From NCBI GenBank assembly GCA_937937185.1, contig CALDCO010000135.1, forward strand, positions 1 to 37,460: a stretch of DNA of 37,460 nucleotides, written 5' to 3'. Shown piece after piece: positions 26,707 through 35,110 of this stretch. A model generated the notes under the pieces. That model had not been told where the DNA came from. It worked only from the letters and a program-made list of their open reading frames with translations, and made no database searches. Within the stretch, counting starts at the first letter, position 1, and each line of letters opens with the position of its first letter. The position numbers were made by a program, and so were the translations under genes. The DNA is from an uncultured Flavobacteriaceae bacterium (GTDB lineage Bacteria > Bacteroidota > Bacteroidia > Flavobacteriales > Flavobacteriaceae).

Positions 26707-27321
26707 ATGGTTGTATTGAATGAAAAACATTACATAGGAGAGGGGCTTATTAGAACTTGCTATGTAAATCCTGAAGATAAAAATCAATGCATTAAAGTAC
26801 CAAAACCCCATGTTGAAAGAAACTATACTTATAAAGAGATCTTATACTATTTAAAATTGCATAAAAGAGATCGCTCTGCGTATGATTATTCTTTTTATTC
26901 AGATTACAAAGGTGAAATAACGACTAATTTAGGCGTTGGACAAATTTTTGATTTAATAAGAGATGAGCCTACTGGCACTGTTTCAAAAACATTAGAATAC
27001 TATTTAGGTAACGAATCGTTAATTGATGGTGAAACCTTATGGGAAGCCCTATTAAAGCTTAAAGCGCAAATGACTTTTTTTAAAGTTTTTACAAGAGATT
27101 TAAGAGCTCGAAATTTGTGCTGCAAATTGCTGAATAACAATACGATTCAAATCATAATAATAGACGGCATTGGACATCGTGATTTTTTTCCTCTAGCCGA
27201 TTATTTTAATCATTTTTCAAAAAAGAAAATAGAACGTACTTTTAAAAAATGGCATTTTACAAGTATTAAAGATCAAAAAGTATTTTTATTAGAAGAACTG
27301 TTAAAAACCAATGGACAGTAG
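26707..27321 (+). CDS. YrbL-family kinase-like protein
   Basis: 204 aa matching the PhoP-regulatory-network YrbL family, which has a protein-kinase-like fold. GEGLIRTCYVNPEDKNQCIKVPK gives a glycine-rich start and the Lys of the ATP site. FTRDLRARNLCCKL resembles the catalytic loop (D-x-x-x-x-N) and IIIIDGIGHRD the metal Asp in place of DFG. So the catalytic set looks intact. No substrate is known for the family. It sits between two sets of surface-glycan genes, converging on the GT9 gene with only 2 bp between stops, so a sugar or lipid kinase role is a reasonable guess. Confidence 0.85.
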   Translation: MVVLNEKHYIGEGLIRTCYVNPEDKNQCIKVPKPHVERNYTYKEILYYLKLHKRDRSAYDYSFYSDYKGEITTNLGVGQIFDLIRDEPTGTVSKTLEYYLGNESLIDGETLWEALLKLKAQMTFFKVFTRDLRARNLCCKLLNNNTIQIIIIDGIGHRDFFPLADYFNHFSKKKIERTFKKWHFTSIKDQKVFLLEELLKTNGQ

Positions 27322-27323
27322 AG

Positions 27324-28376
27324 TTATGATAATACTTTTTTTATAAATGTGGTTAATTTGGGTCTTATGTATTCTGTTTTAAATAATTTATAAAAAGCCT
27401 TAGGGTTTTGTTTTGCTTTTCCTTTATCATAATCGATAAAATCTGAGAGGTGAACGGCCACATGTTTTTTTACTTCGTTATTACCAAACCAACTCTTTTT
27501 GCTAATAGAAGGAGAGAAAATGCTAAAGGTTGGTACATTTAAAGCTTTAGCAATATTATTGGCGCCACCTTCATTACCAATTAAAGCATCGCAAACAGCA
27601 GTTATTGCTGTAAACGCTCTTAAGTTTTTACCAAGAACATCTGCATAAATATTCTTTTTAGTGTTTTTATGCGTAGCGTCGTAAATTAATTGAACCGCTT
27701 CTTTTTGTTTAGGCATATAATTAAAAAGCAATTGTACGTTGTTATTCGTTGCAATAATACAATCTAACAAAGCTGCCATGTTTTTTTTAGGATAGGTTTT
27801 GTCTGTATTACTTCCAACAACACTAATCATAAACAAAGGTTGGTCTAAATTAATATGAGATTGTTTTAAAAACGCTTTAGCTGTTTCTACTTCTTTCTGG
27901 GTTAAATAAATTTTTGGAAAAACATCCTTTTTAAACTCAATACCTAAGGGTTGTAATAATTTAAGTCTGTTTTCAATAGCCAGGCTTGCATTATTTTGAG
28001 GTTTAGTAAGTCTTTTGATAGGTCTTGAAACCAAAAAAGACGTATAGATTTTATGGTAAGCAATCGTTAATTCCGCTTTAGAAAAAAAACAAATTAATGC
28101 GCTACTAATAATACTATATACATCTATAACAATATCGAAGCGTTGCTTTCTTATCGTTTTTAAAAAAGAGAAGAATTTTAATTTTGAGTTTTCAATTTCT
28201 GGAGTACAAAAAATAAACTGGTCAATAAAAGGATGATTTTTTACTACTGGATACGTATGAGAATTAATCAAATAATGCAGTTCTGCCTCAGGATATTTTT
28301 CACGCAACAATTCAAATAGGAGAGCTGTTGTTAGTACATCTCCAATCATTTTTTGCTGTATGACTAATATCTTCAT
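27324..28376 (-). CDS. Glycosyltransferase family 9 (heptosyltransferase-like)
   Basis: About 350-aa GT-B enzyme. It starts MKILVIQQKMIGDVLTTALL, the typical N terminus with the G-D acceptor-site motif; an upstream in-frame ATG at 28409 would add 11 unhelpful residues. SVVGSNTDKTYPKKNMAALLD marks the mid-region, and GNEGGANNIAKALNVPTFSIFSP carries the ADP-heptose-type donor loop. It likely adds a sugar to the LPS core or lipid A region at the inner membrane. Alone on its strand here, with dapD upstream reading the same way after about 115 bp. Confidence 0.9.
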   Translation of the reverse strand: MKILVIQQKMIGDVLTTALLFELLREKYPEAELHYLINSHTYPVVKNHPFIDQFIFCTPEIENSKLKFFSFLKTIRKQRFDIVIDVYSIISSALICFFSKAELTIAYHKIYTSFLVSRPIKRLTKPQNNASLAIENRLKLLQPLGIEFKKDVFPKIYLTQKEVETAKAFLKQSHINLDQPLFMISVVGSNTDKTYPKKNMAALLDCIIATNNNVQLLFNYMPKQKEAVQLIYDATHKNTKKNIYADVLGKNLRAFTAITAVCDALIGNEGGANNIAKALNVPTFSIFSPSISKKSWFGNNEVKKHVAVHLSDFIDYDKGKAKQNPKAFYKLFKTEYIRPKLTTFIKKVLS

Positions 28377-28493
28377 GTAGAAAATAAAATTACTAAAATA
28401 AAACCCCAAATTTCAATCGAAATAAATTCAAATCGAAATTTGGGATAAGTTTGTTAGCGTTTATACCATTTTAGTTTTGAAATGGTAGAGCTG

Positions 28494-29345
28494 TTAAACA
28501 GCGACATTATGCTCTCTTAGTGCCTCATTAAGCGACGTTTTTTTATTGGTACTTTCTTTGCGTTTTCCAATAATTAAAGCGCAGGGTACATTATAACTTC
28601 CAGAGGGAAATGTTTTTGCATAACTACCTGGGATTACCACAGACCTAGCGGGAACAAGTCCTTTCATCTCTATTGGCTCATTTCCTGTAACATCAATAAT
28701 TTTTGTTGAAGCCGTTAATACCACATTTGCTCCTAAAACGGCTTCTTTTTCAACACGAACGCCTTCTACCACAATACAGCGCGACCCAATAAAGGCATTG
28801 TCTTCAATAATAACTGGGGCAGCTTGTAATGGTTCTAAAACCCCTCCAATACCAACACCTCCAGAAAGGTGTACATTTTTTCCTATTTGCGCACAGCTTC
28901 CAACAGTTGCCCATGTATCTACCATAGTCCCTTCATCGACATAAGCTCCAATATTAACATAACTTGGCATTAAAATAGTGCCAGAAGAGATATAAGCACC
29001 GTGTCTTGCAACAGCATGAGGTACAACACGAATTCCTTTTTCTTTATACCCTTTTTTTAATGGAATTTTATCATGGTATTCAAAAATTCCAGCTTCTAGG
29101 GTCTCCATTTTTTGAATAGGAAAATATAAAACGACAGCTTTTTTTATCCATTCATTAACTTGCCAGCCTTCAGCTGTAGGTTGAGCAACACGAAGCGTTC
29201 CTTCGTCTAACAAATTAATTACTTTTCTAATCGCAGTAGTTGTTGCTTCTTCAGATAATAAATCACGGTTATCCCAAGCGTTTTCAATAATTTGCTGTAA
29301 TGTAGTCATCGTTGTATTTTCAATAGTTTGTTGTAATTCAGTCAT
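28494..29345 (-). CDS. dapD: Tetrahydrodipicolinate N-succinyltransferase
   Basis: Trimeric left-handed beta-helix enzyme of the succinylase branch of lysine/meso-diaminopimelate synthesis. The helix repeats are visible (GAYISSGTILMPSYVNIGAYVDEGTMVDTWATVG, read as hexapeptide turns, then IGSRCIVVEGVRVEKEAVLGANVVL). The C terminus GSYNVPCALIIGKRKESTNKKT is typical. The usual start of about 271 residues is the ATG at 29309, but an in-frame ATG at 29345 opens a 12-codon extension that is an imperfect duplicate of the normal N terminus (MTELQQTIEN before MTTLQQIIEN). I give the longer form since the upstream region now precedes that ATG. Confidence 0.95.
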   Translation of the reverse strand: MTELQQTIENTTMTTLQQIIENAWDNRDLLSEEATTTAIRKVINLLDEGTLRVAQPTAEGWQVNEWIKKAVVLYFPIQKMETLEAGIFEYHDKIPLKKGYKEKGIRVVPHAVARHGAYISSGTILMPSYVNIGAYVDEGTMVDTWATVGSCAQIGKNVHLSGGVGIGGVLEPLQAAPVIIEDNAFIGSRCIVVEGVRVEKEAVLGANVVLTASTKIIDVTGNEPIEMKGLVPARSVVIPGSYAKTFPSGSYNVPCALIIGKRKESTNKKTSLNEALREHNVAV

Positions 29346-29496
29346 TGGTTTATTCTTTATCGTTTCGTAGCATTATACCATGTTTTTTAAGGCGTAGTGG
29401 TTTTAAACTCACATTTTAGGCATTAGAAACCATCAGTTTTTTGGGCTATAAATTTTTATCACCAAGCTCTAATGTATCAGGTTTGCTAAACTTTGG

Positions 29497-29504
29497 CAAA
29501 TATA
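29497..29504 (-). promoter_or_regulatory. -7 box upstream of dapD
   Basis: TATATTTG on the minus strand, 151 bp before the dapD start at 29345. This would leave a long leader of about 145 nt in which I see no recognised riboswitch. Confidence 0.45.
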
Positions 29505-29579
29505 ATAGGTCTTGTCTATAATTTAGCATATTTTTTGGCTGAATTAGATAGAGAAATGGCATATCTATAAATTAAAGTT

Positions 29580-29587
29580 TAAATTTG
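29580..29587 (+). promoter_or_regulatory. -7 box of the ruvX-def operon
   Basis: TAAATTTG matches TAnnTTTG and lies 14 bp before the ATG at 29602. Confidence 0.5.
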
Positions 29588-29601
29588 CCCAAAAATTAAA
29601 A

Positions 29602-30012
29602 ATGGGAAGGCTTTTAGCTATAGATTATGGGAAGGTGAGGACAGGCTTAGCCGTTACCGATGAATTACAAATTATAGCATCAGGTTTAACGACAGTACCT
29701 ACTAGCGAATTAATTCATTTTTTAAGAAGGTATACTGAAAAAGAAAATGTGGAATTATTTCTGGTAGGAGAGCCTAAGCAAATGAATAATGAAGTAAGTG
29801 AAAGCGAGGCACTCATTATTCCTTTTTTAAAACAACTTAAAACTATTTTTCCTAAAATACCTATTAAACGTGTTGATGAGCGTTTTACTTCAAAGATGGC
29901 ATTTCAAACAATGATTGACGGCGGATTAAGTAAAAAGCAACGCAAAAACAAAGCGTTAATTGACGAAATTAGTGCGACCATAATTTTACAAAGTTACTTA
30001 TATAATAAATAA
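29602..30012 (+). CDS. ruvX: Holliday junction resolvase-like protein RuvX (YqgF)
   Basis: 136-aa RNase H-fold protein. MGRLLAIDYGKVRTGLAVTD has the first catalytic Asp, LVGEPKQMNNEVSE the central strand, VDERFTSKMA the second acidic site, and KNKALIDEISATIILQSYL the last. Relatives act in pre-16S rRNA processing and recombination. It is followed by def 12 bp later, a gene pair often seen together in flavobacteria. Confidence 0.95.
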   Translation: MGRLLAIDYGKVRTGLAVTDELQIIASGLTTVPTSELIHFLRRYTEKENVELFLVGEPKQMNNEVSESEALIIPFLKQLKTIFPKIPIKRVDERFTSKMAFQTMIDGGLSKKQRKNKALIDEISATIILQSYLYNK

Positions 30013-30024
30013 ATCTTAAGTGTA

Positions 30025-30615
30025 ATGATATTACCTATTGTCGCTTATGGCGATCCTGTTTTAAAGAAAAAAGCAACTGAAGTCACTAAAAGCTATCCCA
30101 AATTAAATGCACTTATAGTGAATATGTATGAGACCATGTATGCGGCTAATGGTGTTGGTCTTGCTGCTCCACAAATTGGGCTATCCATTCGTTTATTTAT
30201 CATAGACGCTTCTCCTTTTGCTGAAGATGAAGCACTGGATGAAAAGGAAAAAGAACAGCTTAAAAATTTTAAACACACCTTTATAAACCCTAAAATAATT
30301 GAAGAGCAGGGCGATGAATGGGCTTTTAATGAAGGCTGCTTAAGCATTCCAGACGTTCGCGAAGATGTATTCAGGAAACCTAATATTAAGGTAGAGTATT
30401 ATGACGATGCGTTTAAAAAACATACTATTGAATTAGACGGCCTGTCTGCAAGAGTATTTCAACATGAGTACGACCATATTGAAGGCGTTTTATTTACGGA
30501 TAAATTGTCCAGTTTAAAAAAACGTTTAATTAAAGCTAAACTTAACAATATCTCCAAAGGAAAGGTTAAAATAGAGTATCGCATGCGTTTTCCACATATA
30601 AAAAAGAAGCGATAA
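30025..30615 (+). CDS. def: Peptide deformylase
   Basis: 196-aa metalloenzyme that removes formyl from the initiator Met of new proteins at the ribosome. All three motifs are present: GVGLAAPQIG, EGCLSIP (metal Cys) and QHEYDHIEGVLF (metal His-x-x-x-His with catalytic Glu in between). Length is standard. It is second in the ruvX-def unit; the following gene has its own promoter. Confidence 0.97.
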   Translation: MILPIVAYGDPVLKKKATEVTKSYPKLNALIVNMYETMYAANGVGLAAPQIGLSIRLFIIDASPFAEDEALDEKEKEQLKNFKHTFINPKIIEEQGDEWAFNEGCLSIPDVREDVFRKPNIKVEYYDDAFKKHTIELDGLSARVFQHEYDHIEGVLFTDKLSSLKKRLIKAKLNNISKGKVKIEYRMRFPHIKKKR

Positions 30616-30617
30616 AA

Positions 30618-30650
30618 TTTGTATATCACAAAATAACAAATGTATATTTG
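30618..30650 (+). promoter_or_regulatory. Promoter of the DUF5606 gene
   Basis: TTTG at 30618-30621 and TATATTTG at 30643-30650 are separated by 21 bp, a full Bacteroidota-type promoter. The ATG is 22 bp downstream. Confidence 0.68.
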
Positions 30651-30672
30651 CTTACCTTATTGAGAAATAAAC

Positions 30673-31089
30673 ATGGCTTTAGATAAAATATTAGCAATAG
30701 CAGGGAAACCAGGCTTATATAAACTAGTTACACAAACGCGAGGTGGTTTTATAGCGCAGTCATTATTAAATGGTAGAAAAATGTCTGTTGGGATTCAACA
30801 AAATGTTAGTGTGCTTAGTGAAATAGCAATTTATACGTTAACAGAAGAAAAGCCATTAAAAGAAGTGTTACAACTTATAAAAAAGAAAGAGAAAGGGCAA
30901 CCAACACGCATTAGCCATAAAGAATCTAAAGATAAATTAGAAGAATATTTTTTCGAAATACTACCAGATTATGATGAAGATAGGGTTTATGCTAGTGACA
31001 TAAAAAAGGTTGTTCAATGGTACAATACTTTGCAGAAAAACGATTTGTTAGCTTTTGATGAAGAAAAAGCTAAAAATGAAGAAGAATAA
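30673..31089 (+). CDS. DUF5606 protein
   Basis: 138-aa cytosolic protein typical of Bacteroidota. MALDKILAIAGKPGLYKLVTQTRGGFIAQSL is the conserved N terminus; the middle has LSEIAIYTLTEEKPLKEVL and the C terminus is Glu/Lys rich (EKAKNEEE). No enzymatic motif is seen and its function is not known. It has its own promoter and a strong terminator, so it is monocistronic. Confidence 0.88.
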   Translation: MALDKILAIAGKPGLYKLVTQTRGGFIAQSLLNGRKMSVGIQQNVSVLSEIAIYTLTEEKPLKEVLQLIKKKEKGQPTRISHKESKDKLEEYFFEILPDYDEDRVYASDIKKVVQWYNTLQKNDLLAFDEEKAKNEEE

Positions 31090-31108
31090 TTATTATAAAA
31101 ATGAAAAC

Positions 31109-31137
31109 AAAATCCAGCCTATAAGCTGGATTTTTTT
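31109..31137 (+). terminator. Rho-independent terminator after the DUF5606 gene
   Basis: AAAATCCAGC / GCTGGATTTT perfect 10-bp stem around CTATAA, ending in a seven-T run, 20 bp after the stop. Confidence 0.88.
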
Positions 31138-31177
31138 GTTTTAAATTATCTTTACGCAACGCAAACAAGAACAATAA

Positions 31178-31960
31178 ATGAATTCTAGAGAAAACCAACT
31201 AAAAGCTTTCGATAGGTTGTTAACTATAATGGATGAATTAAGGGCAGAGTGCCCATGGGATAAAAAACAAACCATGGAAACGCTTCGACATTTAACTATT
31301 GAAGAGACTTATGAATTAGGGGACGCCATTTTAGATAATAATTTAAATGAAGTAAAAAAAGAATTGGGCGATTTAATGCTGCACTTGGTTTTTTATTCTA
31401 AAATAGGAAGTGAAACGAACGATTTTGATATCGCCGACGTCTGTAATGCTATTTGTGATAAACTAATTCACCGTCACCCCCATATTTATGGCGACGTTAA
31501 AGTGAAAGATGAGAACGAAGTCGCTCGTAATTGGGAAAAACTAAAATTAAAAGAGGGTAAAAAGAGTGTTTTAGAAGGCGTTCCTAAGAGTTTGCCAGCT
31601 TTAGTAAAAGCGAATCGCATTCAAGATAAGGTAGCTGGATTAGGCTTCGATTGGGAACACCCAGAACAAGTTTGGGGAAAGGTACAAGAAGAGATTGAAG
31701 AATTTAAAACAGAAATCGCCAAAAGCGATAAAAAAGCGATGGAAAATGAGTTTGGGGATGTTTTATTTTCTATGGTTAATTATGCGCGCTTTTTAAATAT
31801 TAACCCCGAAAATGCTTTAGAACGCACAAATAAAAAATTTTCAAATAGATTTAAATATCTGGAAAACAAGGCTAAATCACTAAATAAAGAGCTTAAAAAT
31901 ATGAGTTTAGAAGAAATGGACGTGTACTGGGAAGAAGCTAAAAAAATGTTAAAAAACTAA
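31178..31960 (+). CDS. mazG: Nucleoside triphosphate pyrophosphohydrolase MazG
   Basis: 260-aa house-cleaning enzyme that hydrolyses NTPs/dNTPs to NMP and pyrophosphate. ECPWDKKQTMETLRHLTIEETYELGDAI carries the first EExxE-type metal motif; KKELGDLMLHLVFYSKI supplies the ExxD motif. The second MazG repeat is visible with VQEEIEEFKTEIAK and ENEFGDVLFSMVNYARF. KLIHRHPHIYGDV and NWEKLKLKEGKKSVLEGVPKSLPAL are the conserved inter-domain segment. Full length. No terminator is seen directly after the stop; 740 bp without a clear gene follow. Confidence 0.95.
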   Translation: MNSRENQLKAFDRLLTIMDELRAECPWDKKQTMETLRHLTIEETYELGDAILDNNLNEVKKELGDLMLHLVFYSKIGSETNDFDIADVCNAICDKLIHRHPHIYGDVKVKDENEVARNWEKLKLKEGKKSVLEGVPKSLPALVKANRIQDKVAGLGFDWEHPEQVWGKVQEEIEEFKTEIAKSDKKAMENEFGDVLFSMVNYARFLNINPENALERTNKKFSNRFKYLENKAKSLNKELKNMSLEEMDVYWEEAKKMLKN

Positions 31961-32067
31961 TTTTTTAACCACCGAATGATCCAAAATAAATATCACTTCG
32001 TATATGTTTTAAGATGGCATAATACTCTCAATAAGATTGGTTAATAGCGAATACAACTTCTTAATTT

Positions 32068-32199
32068 ATGTCATTTGAAAAATTATTTCTTGTCAGCGAA
32101 ACAGAAATAATGGTTAGTTTAGTTAGGAGCCAAAATCCTGTTTGTTGTATAAACGAACAGGATTTGGTTTATAAAACGATTGCGCTTAGATTAAATTAA
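32068..32199 (+). CDS. Possible 43-aa ORF of unknown nature
   Basis: ATG to TAA, beginning MSFEKLFLVSETEIMV and ending VYKTIALRLN, with an adjacent Cys pair in the middle. No Shine-Dalgarno, and no family recognised. It could be a real small protein, the remnant of a lost gene, or chance. Listed only because it is the best open frame in this large gap. Confidence 0.2.
   Translation: MSFEKLFLVSETEIMVSLVRSQNPVCCINEQDLVYKTIALRLN
32133..32165. repeat. Hairpin in the mazG-DUF6913 gap
   Basis: AAATCCTGTT and AACAGGATTT arms pair perfectly over 10 bp and the stem extends inward with a G-U pair. No T run follows. It could be RNA structure or a protein-binding palindrome. Confidence 0.6.
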
Positions 32200-32406
32200 G
32201 ACCAACACAGGTTATACGCAAAATGTTTTTTCTTTGTTAATAAAGCGACCTTATCAATTACATCGTGCAAATCACTATCTACATCTTAAAACGTCGAAAA
32301 CTACTAAGATCCTAAAATAAATTTAGGCGTTGAACAAATTTATAAACACGATAGTTAAAGATTTATGTTTTTAGTCAGTGTTCAAAAAAGGTAAAGAATA
32401 AATAAA

Positions 32407-32444
32407 AATAGTAATTGGTGAGCAAACCATTTACTATTTTTTTT
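32407..32444 (+). terminator. Rho-independent terminator-like hairpin
   Basis: AATAGTAATTGGT and ACCATTTACTATT pair over 13 bp with one mismatch around a short loop, then T run to 32444. It is more than 440 bp past the nearest upstream gene. Confidence 0.75.
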
Positions 32445-32671
32445 GTTTACGAATTCTAGATTAGATTTCGATGATATGAAGTTTATAAAATGAGTTTTTA
32501 TATCACACCGCTCCCACTAGCTTGTCGATAATGCCAGGAAACCTGAAAGACAAAACAAGTAAATCACTTATTAGCCATCTGAAACTGCAATAAGATGGTA
32601 AATAAAAGTAAATAATTTAGAATTCATTATAAAACTCTAATATTTAAGTAAACAAATAAAAGTTGTTTTGC

Positions 32672-32679
32672 TACTTTTG
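32672..32679 (+). promoter_or_regulatory. -7 box of the DUF6913-dapA operon
   Basis: TACTTTTG matches TAnnTTTG and lies 21 bp before the ATG at 32701. Confidence 0.5.
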
Positions 32680-32700
32680 TGCGAAAGATTACACTAGTGA

Positions 32701-33219
32701 ATGATTTTAAAAGGATTTAAAGAAAAATCTAATAAAAAGTATATTGAGGAAAGACTCAAAAACCGCATTGTAAATTCCTCTGAGGGGAAAATACAAACCC
32801 TTGGTGTGGTATTTAGTCAAGATGAAAAAGACGATTTCGATCGATTTAAAGTGCTTGCTTCAGACTTAGAAATTAAATCTAACGGTATTAACATCATTGC
32901 CTTTACCGAAGATGTTAATAAAGAACGTGGTCTTTGGGATGCGATTTATAATCCTAACGATTTTGGTTGGAAAAACATTATTAAACATCAAGAATTAAAA
33001 CAATTTATTGATGCCCATTTCGATTTATTAATAAGCTATTATACAAAGGAAAATACAGAACTAAAACTTATTACTGCCGCTTCTAATGCAAAACTAAAAG
33101 TGGGTATTTTGCAAACGGATGAACGGTTTAATGACCTTATTATAAAAACTGATATTAAAGATATTAACACTTTTACTAGTGAACTTATAAAATATTTAAA
33201 AATACTTAACAAACTTTAA
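32701..33219 (+). CDS. DUF6913 protein
   Basis: 172-aa cytosolic protein. The N terminus is basic ([22 protein letters not shown]); then alternating strands and helices follow ([62 protein letters not shown]). The DUF6913 family is found just ahead of dapA in many flavobacteria; its function is unknown. Two bases separate its stop from the dapA ATG, so expression is coupled to lysine/DAP synthesis. Confidence 0.8.
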   Translation: MILKGFKEKSNKKYIEERLKNRIVNSSEGKIQTLGVVFSQDEKDDFDRFKVLASDLEIKSNGINIIAFTEDVNKERGLWDAIYNPNDFGWKNIIKHQELKQFIDAHFDLLISYYTKENTELKLITAASNAKLKVGILQTDERFNDLIIKTDIKDINTFTSELIKYLKILNKL

Positions 33220-33221
33220 AA

Positions 33222-34100
33222 ATGAATGCACCTTTTTTAGGCACCGGAATTGCAATAGTTACCCCTTTTAAATCAGATTTAAGTGTCGATCATGATGCCT
33301 TAACTACCATAGTAAACTATAATATCGATAATGGGATAGATTATATAGTAATTAGTGGAACAACAGGAGAAAGTGTAACGGTAACTAAAGCAGAAAAAAA
33401 GGAAATTATAAAAACCATAAGGGCCGCTAATAAAGGCCGATTACCTTTAGTTTTAGGAATAGGAGGCAATAATACTCAAGCCATTATTGATGAGATAGCG
33501 ACTACCGATCTTTCTGAGTTTGCAGGAATATTATCCGTTTCTCCGGCTTACAGTAAGCCCACTCAAGAGGGGATTTACCAACATTTTAAAGCGGTGTCTA
33601 AAATATGCCCTGTGCCAATAATTTTATACAATGTGCCTGGCCGTACTGCTTCAAATATGCTTCCTGAAACCACGATAAGATTGGCTAACGATTTTGAGAA
33701 TATTGTTGCTGTAAAAGAAGCAGGGAATAATGTTGGGCAATATTTACAATTGTTAAGAGATAAGCCCAAAGATTTTTTAATTATATCTGGCGATGACGAT
33801 TTGGCATTGGGTGTTGTTTTAGCTGGTGGTGCTGGTGTTATTTCGGTGATAGGTCAAGGTTTTCCAAAGCAATTTTCAAAAATGATTAATCTAGGCTTAG
33901 AAGGTAAAAATAAAGATGCTTACGCGATTTACTATAAACTAATGGAATCCATAGGGTTAATTTTTTCTGAAAACAATCCGGCAGGAATAAAAGCGGTGTT
34001 AGCGGCTTTAAACTTATGCCGTGCTAGCGTTAGATTGCCTTTAGTTGAAGCTTCTGAAGCATTAAAAAGTAAAATTAAAAAAGCGATAGAAATTATCTAA
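33222..34100 (+). CDS. dapA: 4-hydroxy-tetrahydrodipicolinate synthase
   Basis: 292-aa TIM-barrel aldolase that condenses pyruvate with aspartate semialdehyde, the first committed step to lysine and meso-DAP. Schiff-base Lys165 is in AVKEAGNN; Tyr136 is in ILYNVPGRT; the Thr pair is in [26 protein letters not shown] is the typical mid-barrel segment. It shares a pathway with dapD about 4 kb to the left on the other strand. Confidence 0.96.
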   Translation: MNAPFLGTGIAIVTPFKSDLSVDHDALTTIVNYNIDNGIDYIVISGTTGESVTVTKAEKKEIIKTIRAANKGRLPLVLGIGGNNTQAIIDEIATTDLSEFAGILSVSPAYSKPTQEGIYQHFKAVSKICPVPIILYNVPGRTASNMLPETTIRLANDFENIVAVKEAGNNVGQYLQLLRDKPKDFLIISGDDDLALGVVLAGGAGVISVIGQGFPKQFSKMINLGLEGKNKDAYAIYYKLMESIGLIFSENNPAGIKAVLAALNLCRASVRLPLVEASEALKSKIKKAIEII

Positions 34101-34155
34101 AATTGCAAAGATTAAATTTAAGGTTGTACTCTATTTTTTTATGACGTAAAATAAT

Positions 34156-34168
34156 TTAAACCACTTCA
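34156..34168 (+). repeat. Motif TTAAACCACTTCA, copy 3
   Basis: Lies 56 bp after the dapA stop in the dapA-bamD spacer. Confidence 0.6.
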
Positions 34169-34273
34169 GTTTATTTATTTTAAAAGTTAAAGAATACTAA
34201 AACACTAATAAATACAATGTCGTAAGCCTTACTTTAGCTATAAATTATATTTTTAAAATCCATATTAATAGCG

Positions 34274-34281
34274 TATTTTTG
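34274..34281 (+). promoter_or_regulatory. -7 box of the bamD-rpoZ-coaBC-porD operon
   Basis: TATTTTTG matches TAnnTTTG and lies 16 bp before the ATG at 34298. Confidence 0.55.
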
Positions 34282-34297
34282 CATCTTGTTAAAAATT

Positions 34298-35098
34298 ATG
34301 AAGCACCTGTTTTACATTTTAGTATTGTTTATAAGTTTGACTGCTTGTAACGAATATCAAAACGCTTTAAAATCTGAAGATATTTCCACAAAATTTAAAT
34401 TAGGGGAGAAATTATATGAAGAAGGGAAGTTTGCTAAAGCAAATAAATTGTTTGTCCAAATTGTTCCAAATTACAGAGGAAAACCGCAAGCAGAAAAACT
34501 AATGTATTTGTACGCAAATACCTTTTACAAAATGGAAGATCATTATGTTGCAGGGTATCAATTTGAGCGTTTTGCCACATCTTACCCTAAAAGTACTAAG
34601 GTCGAGGAGGCATTATTTAAAAGTGCCGAAAGCTACTCCTATTTATCTAGAATATACTCTAAAGACCAGACCGAAACGAATGATGCTTTGGCAAAACTTC
34701 AAACTTTCATTAATATTTACCCAAATTCCACCTATTTAAAACAAGCCAATGCTTTAGTTAAAGAATTACAATTTAGATTAGAAAAAAAAGCCTTTAGCAC
34801 CGCTAAACAATATAATACAATAGGCGATTATAAGGCTTCAATTTCTTCTTTCGATAATTTTATAATTGATTTCCCTGGCTCCTCTCTAAGAGAAGAAGCA
34901 CTATATTACAGATACAACTCTGCCTATTTGCTAGGGACTAAAAGTGTAGAGCAAAAAAAGAAAGAGCGGCTTGAAACCGCAAAGTCTTACTTTAATGCCT
35001 TTAAAAAGGCATACCCAGATTCTGAATTCTTAAAAAATACAGAAGACTTAGAAAAAGACTTAGATAAGCAATTAGAACAATACAGTACGAAAAGTTAA
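34298..35098 (+). CDS. bamD: Outer membrane protein assembly factor BamD
   Basis: 266-aa TPR lipoprotein of the BAM complex at the inner face of the outer membrane. The signal ends in a lipobox (LFISLTACNEYQ). TPR units follow: KLGEKLYEEGKFAKANKLFVQI, YANTFYKMEDHYVAGYQFERFATSYP, the ALFKSAESYSYLSRIYSKDQTET segment and FNAFKKAYPDSEFLKNTEDL. The ATG at 34298 is chosen because an upstream TTG at 34286 would lie only 4 bp past the -7 box. It opens a tight operon with rpoZ (12-bp gap). Confidence 0.94.
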   Translation: MKHLFYILVLFISLTACNEYQNALKSEDISTKFKLGEKLYEEGKFAKANKLFVQIVPNYRGKPQAEKLMYLYANTFYKMEDHYVAGYQFERFATSYPKSTKVEEALFKSAESYSYLSRIYSKDQTETNDALAKLQTFINIYPNSTYLKQANALVKELQFRLEKKAFSTAKQYNTIGDYKASISSFDNFIIDFPGSSLREEALYYRYNSAYLLGTKSVEQKKKERLETAKSYFNAFKKAYPDSEFLKNTEDLEKDLDKQLEQYSTKS

Positions 35099-35110
35099 TA
35101 ACTTACTATT

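Larger units (their letters stand above)
31961..32700. other. 740-bp intergenic stretch without a clear gene
   Basis: This is the longest non-repeat gap in the window. It holds a 43-codon ORF (32068-32199), a hairpin inside that ORF (32133-32165), a strong terminator-like hairpin (32407-32444) and the -7 box of the next gene. A terminator 450 bp after mazG suggests that something is transcribed here, either a long mazG 3' tail, a small RNA or a decayed gene. Confidence 0.6.

Noticed and set aside
32315-32345. Near-identical ~23-bp match (AATTTAGGCGTTG-ACAAATTT) to part of the yrbL-like gene around 26929, hinting at a yrbL relic in the 740-bp gap.
   Set aside because: Only one base differs, but the similarity stops at once on both sides, and a match this long is only marginally unlikely in an AT-rich sequence.
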